Origin: Gammaproteobacteria bacterium
GTDB taxonomy: Bacteria; Pseudomonadota; Gammaproteobacteria; Pseudomonadales; Pseudomonadaceae
NCBI GenBank assembly: GCA_012735335.1
Contig: JAAYHO010000213.1
Location: 1 to 9,792 of the forward strand
Direction: 5' to 3'
Length of the DNA: 9,792 nucleotides
The position numbers and the translations under genes are program-made. The number at the start of each line of letters is the position of its first letter. Positions within the stretch are counted from its first letter, which is position 1. Positions 1 through 7,069 of this stretch are shown here, one piece after another. The notes under the pieces are model-generated. The model was not told the DNA's origin and ran no database searches. It worked only from the letters and a program-made list of their open reading frames with translations.

Positions 1-149
1 GGTTCGCGGGAGATGATGGTGGCCCGGGCCTGGCGCTCGGCCGGGATCAGCGCCGCGGTGATATCACCCGTGCCGACATCCTCGGCCAGTGCGCGGCGTA
101 CTTCTTCCTCAATGGAGGACTGCAGACTGTCGAGGCTGATATTCGGCAT
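1..149 (-). CDS. nadC: Nicotinate-nucleotide pyrophosphorylase (quinolinate phosphoribosyltransferase), 5' part only
   Basis: NadC converts quinolinate and PRPP to nicotinate mononucleotide, CO2 and pyrophosphate in cytosolic de novo NAD synthesis. Only the first 49 complete codons are in the window; the gene continues past the left edge. The translation starts MPNISLDSLQSSIEEEV and continues with RRALAEDVGTGDITAALIP, the typical NadC N-terminus in which the EDVGxGDIT segment is strongly conserved. The ATG at 149-147 is chosen because a GGAG ribosome site (159-156) lies six bases upstream and the protein then begins as in P. aeruginosa NadC as I remember it. The catalytic barrel is outside the window, so integrity cannot be judged. 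It is divergent from the DUF1631 gene, as in P. aeruginosa, where nadC also lies close to ampDE. Confidence 0.93.
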   Translation of the reverse strand, partial: MPNISLDSLQSSIEEEVRRALAEDVGTGDITAALIPAERQARATIISRE

Positions 150-182
150 GGGATGCTCCACTGCAATGGTTGAAAGCACGCA

Positions 183-210
183 AGTATACCCTAAGCTGAA
201 GGTGCCTGAA
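183..210 (-). promoter_or_regulatory. Candidate sigma-70 promoter for nadC
   Basis: On the minus strand a TATACT -10 element (188-183, five of six consensus bases) follows a weak TTCAGG -35 (210-205) after a 16-bp spacer. Transcription would start near 176, giving an untranslated leader of about 27 bases before the nadC ATG at 149. The -10 is good and the -35 is poor. The assignment rests on position and match only. Confidence 0.4.
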
Positions 211-286
211 CGGTGGAACTCTGGGCACCGCCGCGTGCCAAATTGTGATCTGGTCCAGATTCTGATGGATGGGCTCGGTTGATTTT

Positions 287-314
287 CTGAAAGCATGTAT
301 ACTGCAACTATATT
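287..314 (+). promoter_or_regulatory. Candidate sigma-70 promoter for the DUF1631 gene
   Basis: CTGAAA (287-292), a 16-bp spacer and TATATT (309-314, five of six) form a plausible sigma-70 promoter about 65-70 bases before the chosen start at 386. A second -10-like TATACT lies at 298-303, but its nearest -35-like hexamer, TTGATT at 279-284, is only 13 bp away. This AT-rich patch stands out from the GC-rich surroundings. The rest of 150-385, the divergent spacer with nadC, shows no recognisable operator, RNA or small gene. Confidence 0.35.
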
Positions 315-385
315 TTGACGCCAGAAAGTCGACGCAGGGGCGAGGCCGCCTTCTGTGCCGAGCTGGATTGCCGGAGGAGATGGCA

Positions 386-2740
386 ATGTCCAAGGATCAC
401 AAGGTGGTTTCACTGACCTCGGTCGGCGGCGCTGTTCAGCGTGACCGGAAGACTCCGAGCGGATCCTTGTATGCTCCCCTGGCGGCGGTTCGTGATCGTA
501 CCCTGACCTATCTGCGGGTCGGCCTGAGCGAATTGTTCGATAACGCCGATGACACCCTGTTCGAGAAGGCAGACAGGGCCGCCAGCAATGCTGATCAGAG
601 CATGTTCTTTGATGCCATGCGCTTGCTGCGACTACAGCGCCATGCGCTGGAAAAGAGCTGCTGCGATGGGTTGGACAGACAGTTCAATCAGCTGCAGTAC
701 GGCCAGCATCGTGAGTCTCATGTCCAGGCTGCGTTCGACCTGGATTCGCTGAGTCTGGTTCAGCCCGATGAGCTGGAGCAGACAGTGGCGCTGGACAGCA
801 TGGTTGGCCGGGTGGCTGCCCGTAACCAGATTCCCCTGACCCATCTGACCATGCGGCTCAACGCCATGGTCAGCAGTGCCGTTACCGACGGCAACAATCC
901 CCTGGCCCCGGTACGCCTGGTGGAGCTGTTCGCCGACAGCTGCGCGGCACTGAATCTGGACATCAAGATACGCCTGATCATCTTCAAGATGTTCGAGCGC
1001 CATGTTTTCAACTCCATCGACTCACTTTACGCTGATATCAACGAGCTGCTGGCCAATGCCGGGATTCTGCCCGATCTCAAGCACGGAGCCCCCACCTCGC
1101 GTACCCGCCCGGCGGCGCCGCTGCGTGCTGCTGGTGATCGGCAGACGGACCAGCCCGCTGCCGGTAATACAGGAGAAGCAACTGATCAGCAGGTGCTGAC
1201 GCTGTTCAGCGAGCTGATCAGCAGCTGGCGCCATACCAGTGGTGATGTTGGGCTCAGCGCCTTGGGTGCACCTACTGCGGCACCGGTGCGCAGTGATGAG
1301 CTGCTCGACATGCTCGGCCACTTTGCCGGTCAGACTGCTCACCAGGGTGTCAGCCTGGCCGAGCTGCGCGGCCATATCAGTCAGCAATTGCACGACCAGC
1401 AACGTCAGACTGGAGAAGTACGCAAGCTGGATCGGGTGGATGACGATGTCATCAGCCTGGTTTCCATGCTGTTCGATGTGGTGCTCAGTGATGATGAGCT
1501 GCCAGCAGCGCTGAAGGCCCTGATCGGGCGTATGCAACTGCCGATCCTGCGTGTGGCCATTGCCGACAAGAGCCTGTTCAATCGCGCTTCGCATCCGGCC
1601 CGTCGTCTGCTCAACGAGCTGGCCCGGGCGACCATGGGCTGGAGTGATCATGATGATCTGCAGCGCGATCAGCTGCATGCGCTGCTCGAGCGCATGGTGG
1701 ACCGCATGCTCGGTGAAGAGCTGACGGATGCTGCCTTTTTCGAGCAGATGCATGAGGAGCTGGCGAGCTTTGTCCGACTCGAGCAGCGCCGTGCCGAGCG
1801 TCTGGAGCAACGCACCCGGGACGCAGAGGAGGGCCGTGCCCGGGTAGAGGCGGCGCGCAGCCGTGCCGCCAAGGTGCTCAATGGCCTGCTGTTGGGGCGT
1901 ACTCTGCCGGTGTTTGCCGTGGACCTGCTGCGGGATCGCTGGAGCCAGGTGTTGCAGCTGGCATTCCTGCGTGAAGGCGAGGACTCCAGTGCCTGGCAGC
2001 AGGCGGTATCGGTCGCCGGGCAACTGGTGGAAAGTATTGAAGTGCCCGACCCCGACATGCTGGAGCAGCGCGAGCTGATGAATGAACAGGTATGTCAGGC
2101 ACTGTGCGACGGTCTGCGTCTGCTGGGTGATGAGCAGCCGGAAGACTCGCCGCTGCTGCAGCAGTTGCGTACCCTGCAGACTCGGGCGCTGTCGGCGGCC
2201 CAGCTGCAGCCGCTGCCCCAGGTGGAAGCACCACCGGAGGCCGAGGAAACGCTGGCTATCGAGCTGGAGGAGCATCCGCAAACGCCCGCTGCAGAGGAGC
2301 CCGCAGCGGTTACGGAATCAACCGAGCCAGCTCCGCTGCCTCCCCAGGCGGATATTCCGGTGCTGATGGATATGGTGCTGGTGGAGGAGCCGGTACTGGA
2401 GGAACCCGAGCTGGAGCCCCAGGTGCAGACGGTCGAGGATCTGCCCAGTGTGGATGCCGCCAGCTGGGTTGATAACCTGAATGCCGGCAGTTGGTTCGAG
2501 CTGGCGGCAAGCGAAGACAAGCCCGCCCAGCGCTGCAAGCTGGCGGCCATCATCAGTTTCAGCGGCAAGTACATCTTCGTCAATCGCACCGGTATGAAGG
2601 TGGCCGAGTTCAATCGTCTGGAACTGAGCCGCTGTTACGAAACAGGTGCCATCCGCCTGCTGACCAACGATCAGTTGTTTGACCGGGCGCTGGAGTCGGT
2701 GATCGGCAACCTGCGGCAACTGCGCGACAGCCGCCCCTGA
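386..2740 (+). CDS. DUF1631 family protein of unknown function
   Basis: A 784-residue cytosolic protein of the DUF1631 family; its P. aeruginosa counterpart (PA4523, from memory) sits in the same place between nadC and ampD. No signal peptide or membrane segment is visible. It reads in order as a mostly helical N-terminal half with many Leu, Asp and Glu residues, a charged Arg/Glu coiled-coil-like stretch at about 465-500 (LEQRRAERLEQRTRDAEEGR), a helical region to about 605, a Pro/Glu/Ala-rich acidic linker at about 610-690, and a compact C-terminal domain of about 90 residues with short beta-like strands (QRCKLAAIISFSGKYIFVNR). The ATG at 386 is chosen because GGAGGAG (373-379) lies six bases upstream; an in-frame ATG at 380 directly abuts that site, and the open frame upstream to 269 lacks an equivalent ribosome site. 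The old label thymidine phosphorylase found on some homologues has no support here. The C-terminal domain could be a PilZ-like barrel, but I see no RxxxR or DxSxxG signature, so this is only a suggestion. Confidence 0.88.
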   Translation: MSKDHKVVSLTSVGGAVQRDRKTPSGSLYAPLAAVRDRTLTYLRVGLSELFDNADDTLFEKADRAASNADQSMFFDAMRLLRLQRHALEKSCCDGLDRQFNQLQYGQHRESHVQAAFDLDSLSLVQPDELEQTVALDSMVGRVAARNQIPLTHLTMRLNAMVSSAVTDGNNPLAPVRLVELFADSCAALNLDIKIRLIIFKMFERHVFNSIDSLYADINELLANAGILPDLKHGAPTSRTRPAAPLRAAGDRQTDQPAAGNTGEATDQQVLTLFSELISSWRHTSGDVGLSALGAPTAAPVRSDELLDMLGHFAGQTAHQGVSLAELRGHISQQLHDQQRQTGEVRKLDRVDDDVISLVSMLFDVVLSDDELPAALKALIGRMQLPILRVAIADKSLFNRASHPARRLLNELARATMGWSDHDDLQRDQLHALLERMVDRMLGEELTDAAFFEQMHEELASFVRLEQRRAERLEQRTRDAEEGRARVEAARSRAAKVLNGLLLGRTLPVFAVDLLRDRWSQVLQLAFLREGEDSSAWQQAVSVAGQLVESIEVPDPDMLEQRELMNEQVCQALCDGLRLLGDEQPEDSPLLQQLRTLQTRALSAAQLQPLPQVEAPPEAEETLAIELEEHPQTPAAEEPAAVTESTEPAPLPPQADIPVLMDMVLVEEPVLEEPELEPQVQTVEDLPSVDAASWVDNLNAGSWFELAASEDKPAQRCKLAAIISFSGKYIFVNRTGMKVAEFNRLELSRCYETGAIRLLTNDQLFDRALESVIGNLRQLRDSRP

Positions 2741-2757
2741 GTTATTGCCGGTTCGGC

Positions 2758-2787
2758 TTGCAGCTTCGGTGCCTCACGCCCTAGGAT
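2758..2787 (+). promoter_or_regulatory. Weak candidate promoter before ampD
   Basis: TTGCAG (2758-2763), an 18-bp spacer and TAGGAT (2782-2787) lie between the DUF1631 stop and the ampD start, and would give a leader of roughly 24 bases. Matches to consensus are modest (three of six and four of six). A four-base-pair GCCG/CGGC hairpin at 2747-2757 has no T-run, so it is not a convincing terminator, and ampDE may also be read from upstream. Confidence 0.25.
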
Positions 2788-2817
2788 AACGTTTTTGCTG
2801 TCGGGATAAGGGTGTCC

Positions 2818-3393
2818 ATGCAGGTTGATACGGCCACGGGCTGGCTGAGCGGAATAGAACATTGTCCATCGGCACATTTCAATGCGCGTCCGCAGGACGC
2901 TGATATTTCCCTGTTGGTCATCCATAACATCAGTCTGCCGCCGGGCCAGTTCGGCAGTGGCTGCGTGCAGCAGTTCTTCTGTGGTGGCCTGGATCCTGAC
3001 GCCCATCCCTATTTTGCCGGTATCGCCGACCTGCGCGTTTCCGCGCATTTCCTGGTTGAACGCGATGGCCGGATAACCCAGTTCGTCTCCTGCCTGGAGC
3101 GGGCCTGGCATGCCGGTCAGTCGTGCTTTGATGGCCGCGACAACTGCAACGATTTCTCCATCGGTATTGAACTCGAAGGCACCGATGATCAACCATTTAC
3201 CGCTGCCCAGTACGACAGCCTGGTTGCGCTGACCACAGCGTTGCAGGGCGCCTATCCGCTGATCACCCGGGAGCGCATTACCGGTCACGAACATATTGCG
3301 CCGGGCCGCAAAACCGACCCCGGTGCCTGCTTCGACTGGCAGGGATACCTCGGCTGCCTGGCCGATCATGCATTGAAGGAAGGGGATTGCTGA
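2818..3393 (+). CDS. ampD: 1,6-anhydro-N-acetylmuramyl-L-alanine amidase AmpD
   Basis: AmpD is the cytosolic zinc amidase that cuts the stem peptide from 1,6-anhydroMurNAc during peptidoglycan recycling. Its loss raises the muropeptides that activate AmpR and so derepresses AmpC beta-lactamase in species carrying that system. The 191-residue protein is an Amidase_2 (N-acetylmuramoyl-L-alanine amidase) domain throughout with no signal peptide, as expected for cytosolic AmpD rather than periplasmic AmiD-type paralogues. Visible residues are zinc ligands His36 (LLVIHNISLPPGQFG), His157 (ITGHEHIAP) and Asp167 (RKTDPG), with Glu118 (IGIELEG) and Lys165 at the catalytic positions. All are intact. 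The ATG at 2818 is chosen over a GTG two codons earlier because AAGGG (2808-2812) is well spaced before it and the protein then begins MQVDTATGW, matching the start of P. aeruginosa AmpD. The stop codon overlaps the ampE start by one base. Confidence 0.97.
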   Translation: MQVDTATGWLSGIEHCPSAHFNARPQDADISLLVIHNISLPPGQFGSGCVQQFFCGGLDPDAHPYFAGIADLRVSAHFLVERDGRITQFVSCLERAWHAGQSCFDGRDNCNDFSIGIELEGTDDQPFTAAQYDSLVALTTALQGAYPLITRERITGHEHIAPGRKTDPGACFDWQGYLGCLADHALKEGDC

Positions 3394-4202
3394 TGAATTT
3401 TCTGGTGCTGCTGCTGGTTGGCTTGATTCTGCTGTGGACGCCCTGGCGCACCGGCTTCCCCCGGGATCTGCTGAGTCCCTGGGTGGGCAGGGCGGTGGGT
3501 ATCGGTCGGGGTTGGGTGGCGGTAGCTGCGGTATTGGCGCTGCTGATTCCGCTGGGCATCCTGCTGAGCCTGGTGCAGGGTATCGGCTACGGCATCCTTA
3601 CCCTGCTGCTGCATGTGGCGTTACTGCTGTGTTCGGTAGGGCGGCAGGACCCGCTGCGCAGCCTGACCGCCGGGTTTGTCAGCGCCTGGCAGCGGGACGA
3701 TCAGGCTGCGGCGGTGCTGGTGGCCGAGCAGCAGCTGGGGGTAGTGGATGACCAGCCCTCAGGGCTGCTGGAGCAGGTCAGTGGGCGCATGGCTGCGACC
3801 AGCCTGCAGGACTACTTTGTCCCGACTTTCTGGTACCTGTTGCTGGGGCCGCTGGGTGCGGTGGCCTATCGGTTGCTGGAACTGACCCGTCAGCAATGGG
3901 GGCACACCGCCTCGCATCCCGCTGCCATTCTGGTGCACGCGCTGGAATGGATTCCGGCCCGTCTGCTGGCCCTGAGCTTTGCCCTGATCGGCCAGTTCGA
4001 CAGCACCCTGCGTACCCTGCGTGGCATGGCGCTGGAATGGGAACTGGCTGCCGCCGAACTGGTGGCCCGTTGCGCCCGTGCCGCGCAGCTGCCCGAGTCC
4101 ACCGAACCAGGCCTGGGTCTGCTGCAGGATACCCGGCAGTTGCTGGTGCGGGCCATATTGACCTGGGCAGTAGTGATCGTCTTTCTTTCCCTGATGGGTT
4201 AA
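3393..4202 (+). CDS. ampE: AmpE, inner-membrane protein of the ampDE operon
   Basis: AmpE is a polytopic inner-membrane protein related to the CobD/CbiB family, cotranscribed with ampD and long described as a possible sensory partner in beta-lactamase induction; its biochemical activity is not settled. The 269-residue product is close to the usual length. Hydrophobic segments are visible at about 1-17, 42-62, 65-82, 143-162 (FWYLLLGPLGAVAYRLLE, the conserved core segment), 189-200 and 252-268, with a soluble stretch between about 84 and 140. The ATG at 3393 shares its A with the last base of the ampD TGA, giving TGATG, a classic arrangement for translational coupling. GGGG (3382-3385) and AAGGA (3376-3380) within ampD supply the ribosome site. 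A TTG two codons upstream is possible but less likely. The TAA stop coincides with the start of the sigma-28 -35 element of the next gene. Confidence 0.92.
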   Translation: MNFLVLLLVGLILLWTPWRTGFPRDLLSPWVGRAVGIGRGWVAVAAVLALLIPLGILLSLVQGIGYGILTLLLHVALLLCSVGRQDPLRSLTAGFVSAWQRDDQAAAVLVAEQQLGVVDDQPSGLLEQVSGRMAATSLQDYFVPTFWYLLLGPLGAVAYRLLELTRQQWGHTASHPAAILVHALEWIPARLLALSFALIGQFDSTLRTLRGMALEWELAAAELVARCARAAQLPESTEPGLGLLQDTRQLLVRAILTWAVVIVFLSLMG

Positions 4203-4226
4203 AGATGCACCCGGGAGCGCCGATAG
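4200..4226 (+). promoter_or_regulatory. FliA (sigma-28) flagellar promoter for the chemoreceptor gene
   Basis: TAAA (4200-4203), exactly 15 bases, then GCCGATAG (4219-4226) matches the sigma-28 consensus TAAA-N15-GCCGATAA at 11 of 12 defined positions; the G after TAAA also agrees with the extended -35. Transcription should begin near 4233-4235, leaving a leader of about 80-85 bases before the TTG start at 4317. The first three bases of the -35 element are the ampE stop codon. Sigma-28 control of chemoreceptor genes is well established in enterics and Pseudomonas, so the placement makes biological sense. Confidence 0.8.
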
Positions 4227-4304
4227 AAGGAGTACGTGCTGCCCCGGACAGGTGATCCAGGTAGCCAGAATAAAGCAGTCCTGCTGTAGACAGTCAGTTG
4301 TGAC

Positions 4305-4319
4305 GAGGAGAATAGCTTG
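4305..4319 (+). promoter_or_regulatory. Ribosome binding site that decides a TTG start
   Basis: GAGGAG (4305-4310) lies six bases before TTG at 4317-4319. No in-frame ATG or GTG lies upstream before a stop, and the first in-frame ATG (4341) has no comparable ribosome site. The TTG also keeps the residues before the first membrane helix, [20 protein letters not shown], which read as a normal receptor N-terminus. Confidence 0.8.
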
Positions 4320-6335
4320 AATAGTCTGTTGGCACCCGCCATGGCACTGATGAATCGGCTCAGTTATGCCATGAAGTTCTGTTTGATCAGCGCCCTGTGC
4401 TTCATTCCTCTGATCGTGGTCAGCGGCATGCTGGTCAGTCAGGCATGGGATAGGGTGCAGATCTCCCGGCACGCACTGGATTCCATGCAACTGCTGCGGC
4501 AGGTAACCCAACTGGTACCGGAGGCAGAACGGCTGCGCGGGCTGGATATTGCTTCTTTCCATCTGGGGGTAGGTGAGCAGGGTGCGGTACTGGAGCGGCG
4601 CAGCGGTGAAATACGCCAACGCCTGATCGACAGCCTCGAGGCAATGCAGTTCGACCAGTCCAGTGCCGAGGCGCAGGAGCTGATGCAGCAGCGCGATGCG
4701 CTGGTGGCGGCCTATCGGGAGACCGCGACTGCCTCGCAGCGCAACCGTGGTCAGATGTCTACCCAGGCGCATGCCGAACTGCTGTCACTGCTGACTTTCA
4801 CCGCAGCCTACAGCGGCCTGTCCCATGACTACGAGCGCAATGTGCGGCAACTGATGGATCTGCTGATCAACCATGCCCCGCAGGTTACCTCGGTGGCCGG
4901 CCTGGGGCGGGCCACGGGTGCCTACTCCATCGGCCTGGGTTATCTGAACTCCGATGCCAGCCGGGATATGGACAATACCCTGGAGGAAGTACAACGCCTG
5001 GGGCTGAACTACAGCCAGGCTCAGCTGTTCCTCCAGCAGCAACCGGAGCTGGCAGCCCTGCGTGGCCCGGCGACCGCCAGTCTCGAGTCGCTGGAGCGGC
5101 TGGTGGAAATCTTCGAGGAAGAGATCATTCTCGCCTCCAGCTATGAAGACAGCTGGGAGAATTATTTCCAGAGCGTCACCACCGAGATCAACCACACCCA
5201 TGGTTTCAGTGTGGCGATTCTCGATCACCTGCAGCTGTCGCTGGATGAGCGCCTGAGTGATGGCTCTCGCGCCATGCTGTTGCTGGTTGTGGCGCTGGCG
5301 ACCATTCTGCTGCTGATCATCTGGCTGTACCTGGGCTTCTACATGTCCACCCGCTCCACCATCAATCAGCTGTCGGCGGCCATGCGTCAGGTTGCGGCAG
5401 GGGATATGACCGGCCGGGTCACGGTGACCAGTCGCGACGAGCTGGGCAGTCTGGCGGCCGAACTCAACACCAGTATCGAGCGGATTCAGGGACTCATTCG
5501 GCATGTCAGCCAGACCTCCGGGCAGGTCAGTGACCAGTCCAGTCAGGTGGTGTCCATTTCTACCGAGAGCAGCCGGGCAGTCGAGGCCCAGCGCACCCAG
5601 ATCGAACAGGTTGCCACGGCCATGAACGAGATGGCTGCCACCTCGCAGGAGGTGGCCAGAAGCGCCGCGCTGGCCGCGACCAACGCCGAGCAGGCCAACA
5701 GCGAAACCCTGAATGGGCGGCGCATGGTCGAGGCCTCGGTGGATGGCATCGAAAAACTGGCCGGGGAAATCGAGAACTCGGTACGGGTGATCAATAACCT
5801 GGCCGACGACAGTGCCTCGATCAGCCGGGTGCTGGATGTGATCAAGGGGGTGGCCGAGCAGACCAACCTGCTGGCGCTCAACGCCGCCATCGAGGCCGCG
5901 CGTGCCGGTGAGCAGGGTCGAGGCTTTGCTGTGGTGGCCGATGAGGTGCGTACCCTGGCCCAGCGCACCCAGCAGTCCACTCAGGAAATCGAACAGATGA
6001 TAGCCCGTCTGCAGGAGGGCGTAGGCGCAGCGGTCAAGGCCATGGGCAGCAGCCACGGCATGACTGGCGAGGCGGTGGATTCCTCACTCAAGGTACAGGC
6101 GGCGCTGGACAACATCCTGCGGGCAGTGACCCAGATTGTTGATCAGAGCCAGCAGATCGCTGCTGCTGCAGAACAGCAGACCGCCGTGAGTCATGATATC
6201 GACCAGAATATCGTGCAGATCAACCAATCCGGCGAACGCACCGCCGAAGGTGCGCGCAGCACCGAACAGGCCAGCAGCCGGATGGGCGAGCTGGTCAGCG
6301 AACTGCAGAAGATCATCAGCGCGTTTCGGGTGTGA
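4317..6335 (+). CDS. Methyl-accepting chemotaxis protein (transmembrane chemoreceptor)
   Basis: A 672-residue inner-membrane chemoreceptor that should sense a ligand outside the membrane and control CheA through CheW. Domains in order: short cytoplasmic N-terminus; first membrane helix at about 19-44; a periplasmic region of about 275 residues (45-318) that looks all-helical; second membrane helix at about 319-343 ([20 protein letters not shown]); HAMP linker at about 343-395 with the DELGSLA element; then the cytoplasmic signalling coiled coil. Its hairpin tip at 511-545 carries the near-invariant [20 protein letters not shown]. There is no CheR/CheB-docking pentapeptide; the protein ends ISAFRV. 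The sensor size fits a helical bimodular-type domain, but I cannot assign a ligand. It occupies the place of P. aeruginosa PA4520 beside ampDE. The gene has its own sigma-28 promoter and a TTG start, which may lower translation. Confidence 0.95.
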   Translation: MNSLLAPAMALMNRLSYAMKFCLISALCFIPLIVVSGMLVSQAWDRVQISRHALDSMQLLRQVTQLVPEAERLRGLDIASFHLGVGEQGAVLERRSGEIRQRLIDSLEAMQFDQSSAEAQELMQQRDALVAAYRETATASQRNRGQMSTQAHAELLSLLTFTAAYSGLSHDYERNVRQLMDLLINHAPQVTSVAGLGRATGAYSIGLGYLNSDASRDMDNTLEEVQRLGLNYSQAQLFLQQQPELAALRGPATASLESLERLVEIFEEEIILASSYEDSWENYFQSVTTEINHTHGFSVAILDHLQLSLDERLSDGSRAMLLLVVALATILLLIIWLYLGFYMSTRSTINQLSAAMRQVAAGDMTGRVTVTSRDELGSLAAELNTSIERIQGLIRHVSQTSGQVSDQSSQVVSISTESSRAVEAQRTQIEQVATAMNEMAATSQEVARSAALAATNAEQANSETLNGRRMVEASVDGIEKLAGEIENSVRVINNLADDSASISRVLDVIKGVAEQTNLLALNAAIEAARAGEQGRGFAVVADEVRTLAQRTQQSTQEIEQMIARLQEGVGAAVKAMGSSHGMTGEAVDSSLKVQAALDNILRAVTQIVDQSQQIAAAAEQQTAVSHDIDQNIVQINQSGERTAEGARSTEQASSRMGELVSELQKIISAFRV

Positions 6336-6364
6336 TCTCGCCTGGCCCCATGTGGAGCCACCCG

Positions 6365-6453
6365 GGAGGGACGAGCACCAGCTCGTCCGCAGAGCTGCCT
6401 GATAGTACGGGGTTTGTATCGGCACGCTCATCGAGCTGGTTCTCGACGTTCCC
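6365..6453. repeat. Inverted pair of related hairpins (degenerate REP-doublet-like element)
   Basis: The 133-base convergent spacer between the chemoreceptor and adenosyltransferase genes holds two related hairpins facing opposite ways. The first pairs GGACGAGC (6369-6376) with GCTCGTCC (6381-6388) around an ACCA loop. The second pairs TCGAG (6431-6435) with CTCGA (6442-6446). Read on the minus strand, the second copy (GGGAACGTCGAGAACCAGCT onward) resembles the first copy on the plus strand (GGGACGAGCACCAGCTCG onward) over about 32-34 bases, and both end in TGCC. The two arms therefore pair imperfectly around a loop of about 20 bases (6401-6420). No T-run follows either hairpin. It may protect or terminate the convergent transcripts, or be a decayed mobile repeat. 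Confidence 0.55.
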
Positions 6454-6468
6454 AGCGCTATCCCATCC

Positions 6469-7035
6469 TCACTCCGCCGGTTTGGGCTTGGGCCGCCACA
6501 GCACTTCCGGGGTGTCGTCCAGCCGGGCGATGCTGCGGGCTATCACGAACAGCAGGTCGGACAGGCGGTTGAGGTAGCTCAGCGCCTGGCTGTTGATCTT
6601 CTCCTCAGCGGCCAGCGTCAGATAGCGCCGTTCGGCCCGGCGGCAGATGCTGCGGGCCAGGTGGGCCTGGGCAATCTGTCGCGACCCGCCCGGCAGAATG
6701 AACTCCTTGAGCGGTGCCAGTTCGGCATTGAAGCGATCGATCAATTGCTCCAACTCGGTCACATCCGCTGCCTCTATGATGTCTACCCCAGGAATCGCCA
6801 GTTCACCACCGATATCGAATAACCGGTGCTGTACCGGTGCCAGTGCTGCGTGCAGCGGTTCCAGCGCCGGACTGGTCATGTTGGCCAGCAGTACGCCGAT
6901 GCTGCTGTTCAGTTCGTCCACATCGCCCATGGCTTCGATACGCGGGCTGTCCTTTCTGACCCGGCTGCCATCAGCCAGGCCGGTGGTGCCGCTGTCACCG
7001 GTGCGGGTATAGAGTTTACTCAAGCGATAGCCCAT
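6469..7035 (-). CDS. PduO-type ATP:cob(I)alamin adenosyltransferase
   Basis: This 188-residue cytosolic enzyme transfers the adenosyl group of ATP to cob(I)alamin, making adenosylcobalamin (coenzyme B12). It is of the PduO/MMAB family, unrelated to the CobA/BtuR type. Family signatures are complete: the N-terminal ATP loop YTRTGDSGTTGLADGSRV at 9-26, the RSICRRAERR segment with Arg128, Arg132, Arg133 and Glu135, and LNRLSDLLF with Asn156, Arg157 and Asp160. These match human MMAB residues R186, R190, R191, E193, N214, R215 and D218 with a constant offset of 58. The ATG at 7035-7033 is chosen because AAGGAGG (7048-7042) sits six bases upstream and the ATP loop follows directly. It is the last gene of the minus-strand operon, 34 bases after panE. 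Which B12-dependent enzyme it serves cannot be told from this window. Confidence 0.94.
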   Translation of the reverse strand: MGYRLSKLYTRTGDSGTTGLADGSRVRKDSPRIEAMGDVDELNSSIGVLLANMTSPALEPLHAALAPVQHRLFDIGGELAIPGVDIIEAADVTELEQLIDRFNAELAPLKEFILPGGSRQIAQAHLARSICRRAERRYLTLAAEEKINSQALSYLNRLSDLLFVIARSIARLDDTPEVLWRPKPKPAE

Positions 7036-7069
7036 CAGAGGCCTCCTTCGGAAATGGTGGGGGGTGTGC

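Noticed and set aside
269..385. A 39-residue N-terminal extension of the DUF1631 protein
   Set aside because: The frame is open, but the extension overlaps the likely promoter boxes at 287-314. The strong GGAGGAG site is placed for the ATG at 386.
1022..2281. A 419-codon open frame on the minus strand inside the DUF1631 gene
   Set aside because: Low-complexity Gln/Leu/His-rich translation, no ribosome site or motif, and fully opposite a supported gene.
2747..2757. GCCG-GTT-CGGC hairpin after the DUF1631 gene as a terminator
   Set aside because: The stem has only four base pairs and no T-run follows.
4227..4289. Possible 17-codon leader peptide (GTG at 4236 after AAGGAG) in the chemoreceptor leader
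   Set aside because: The AAGGAG lies just upstream of, or at, the expected sigma-28 start site near 4233-4235, so it would not be in the transcript, and the spacing to the GTG is only three bases.
3759..6056. Open frames of 337 and 423 codons on the minus strand opposite ampE and the chemoreceptor
   Set aside because: Both are antisense to genes with clear motifs (the AmpE FWYLLLGPLGAVAYR segment and the receptor signalling hairpin) and have no recognisable family features themselves.
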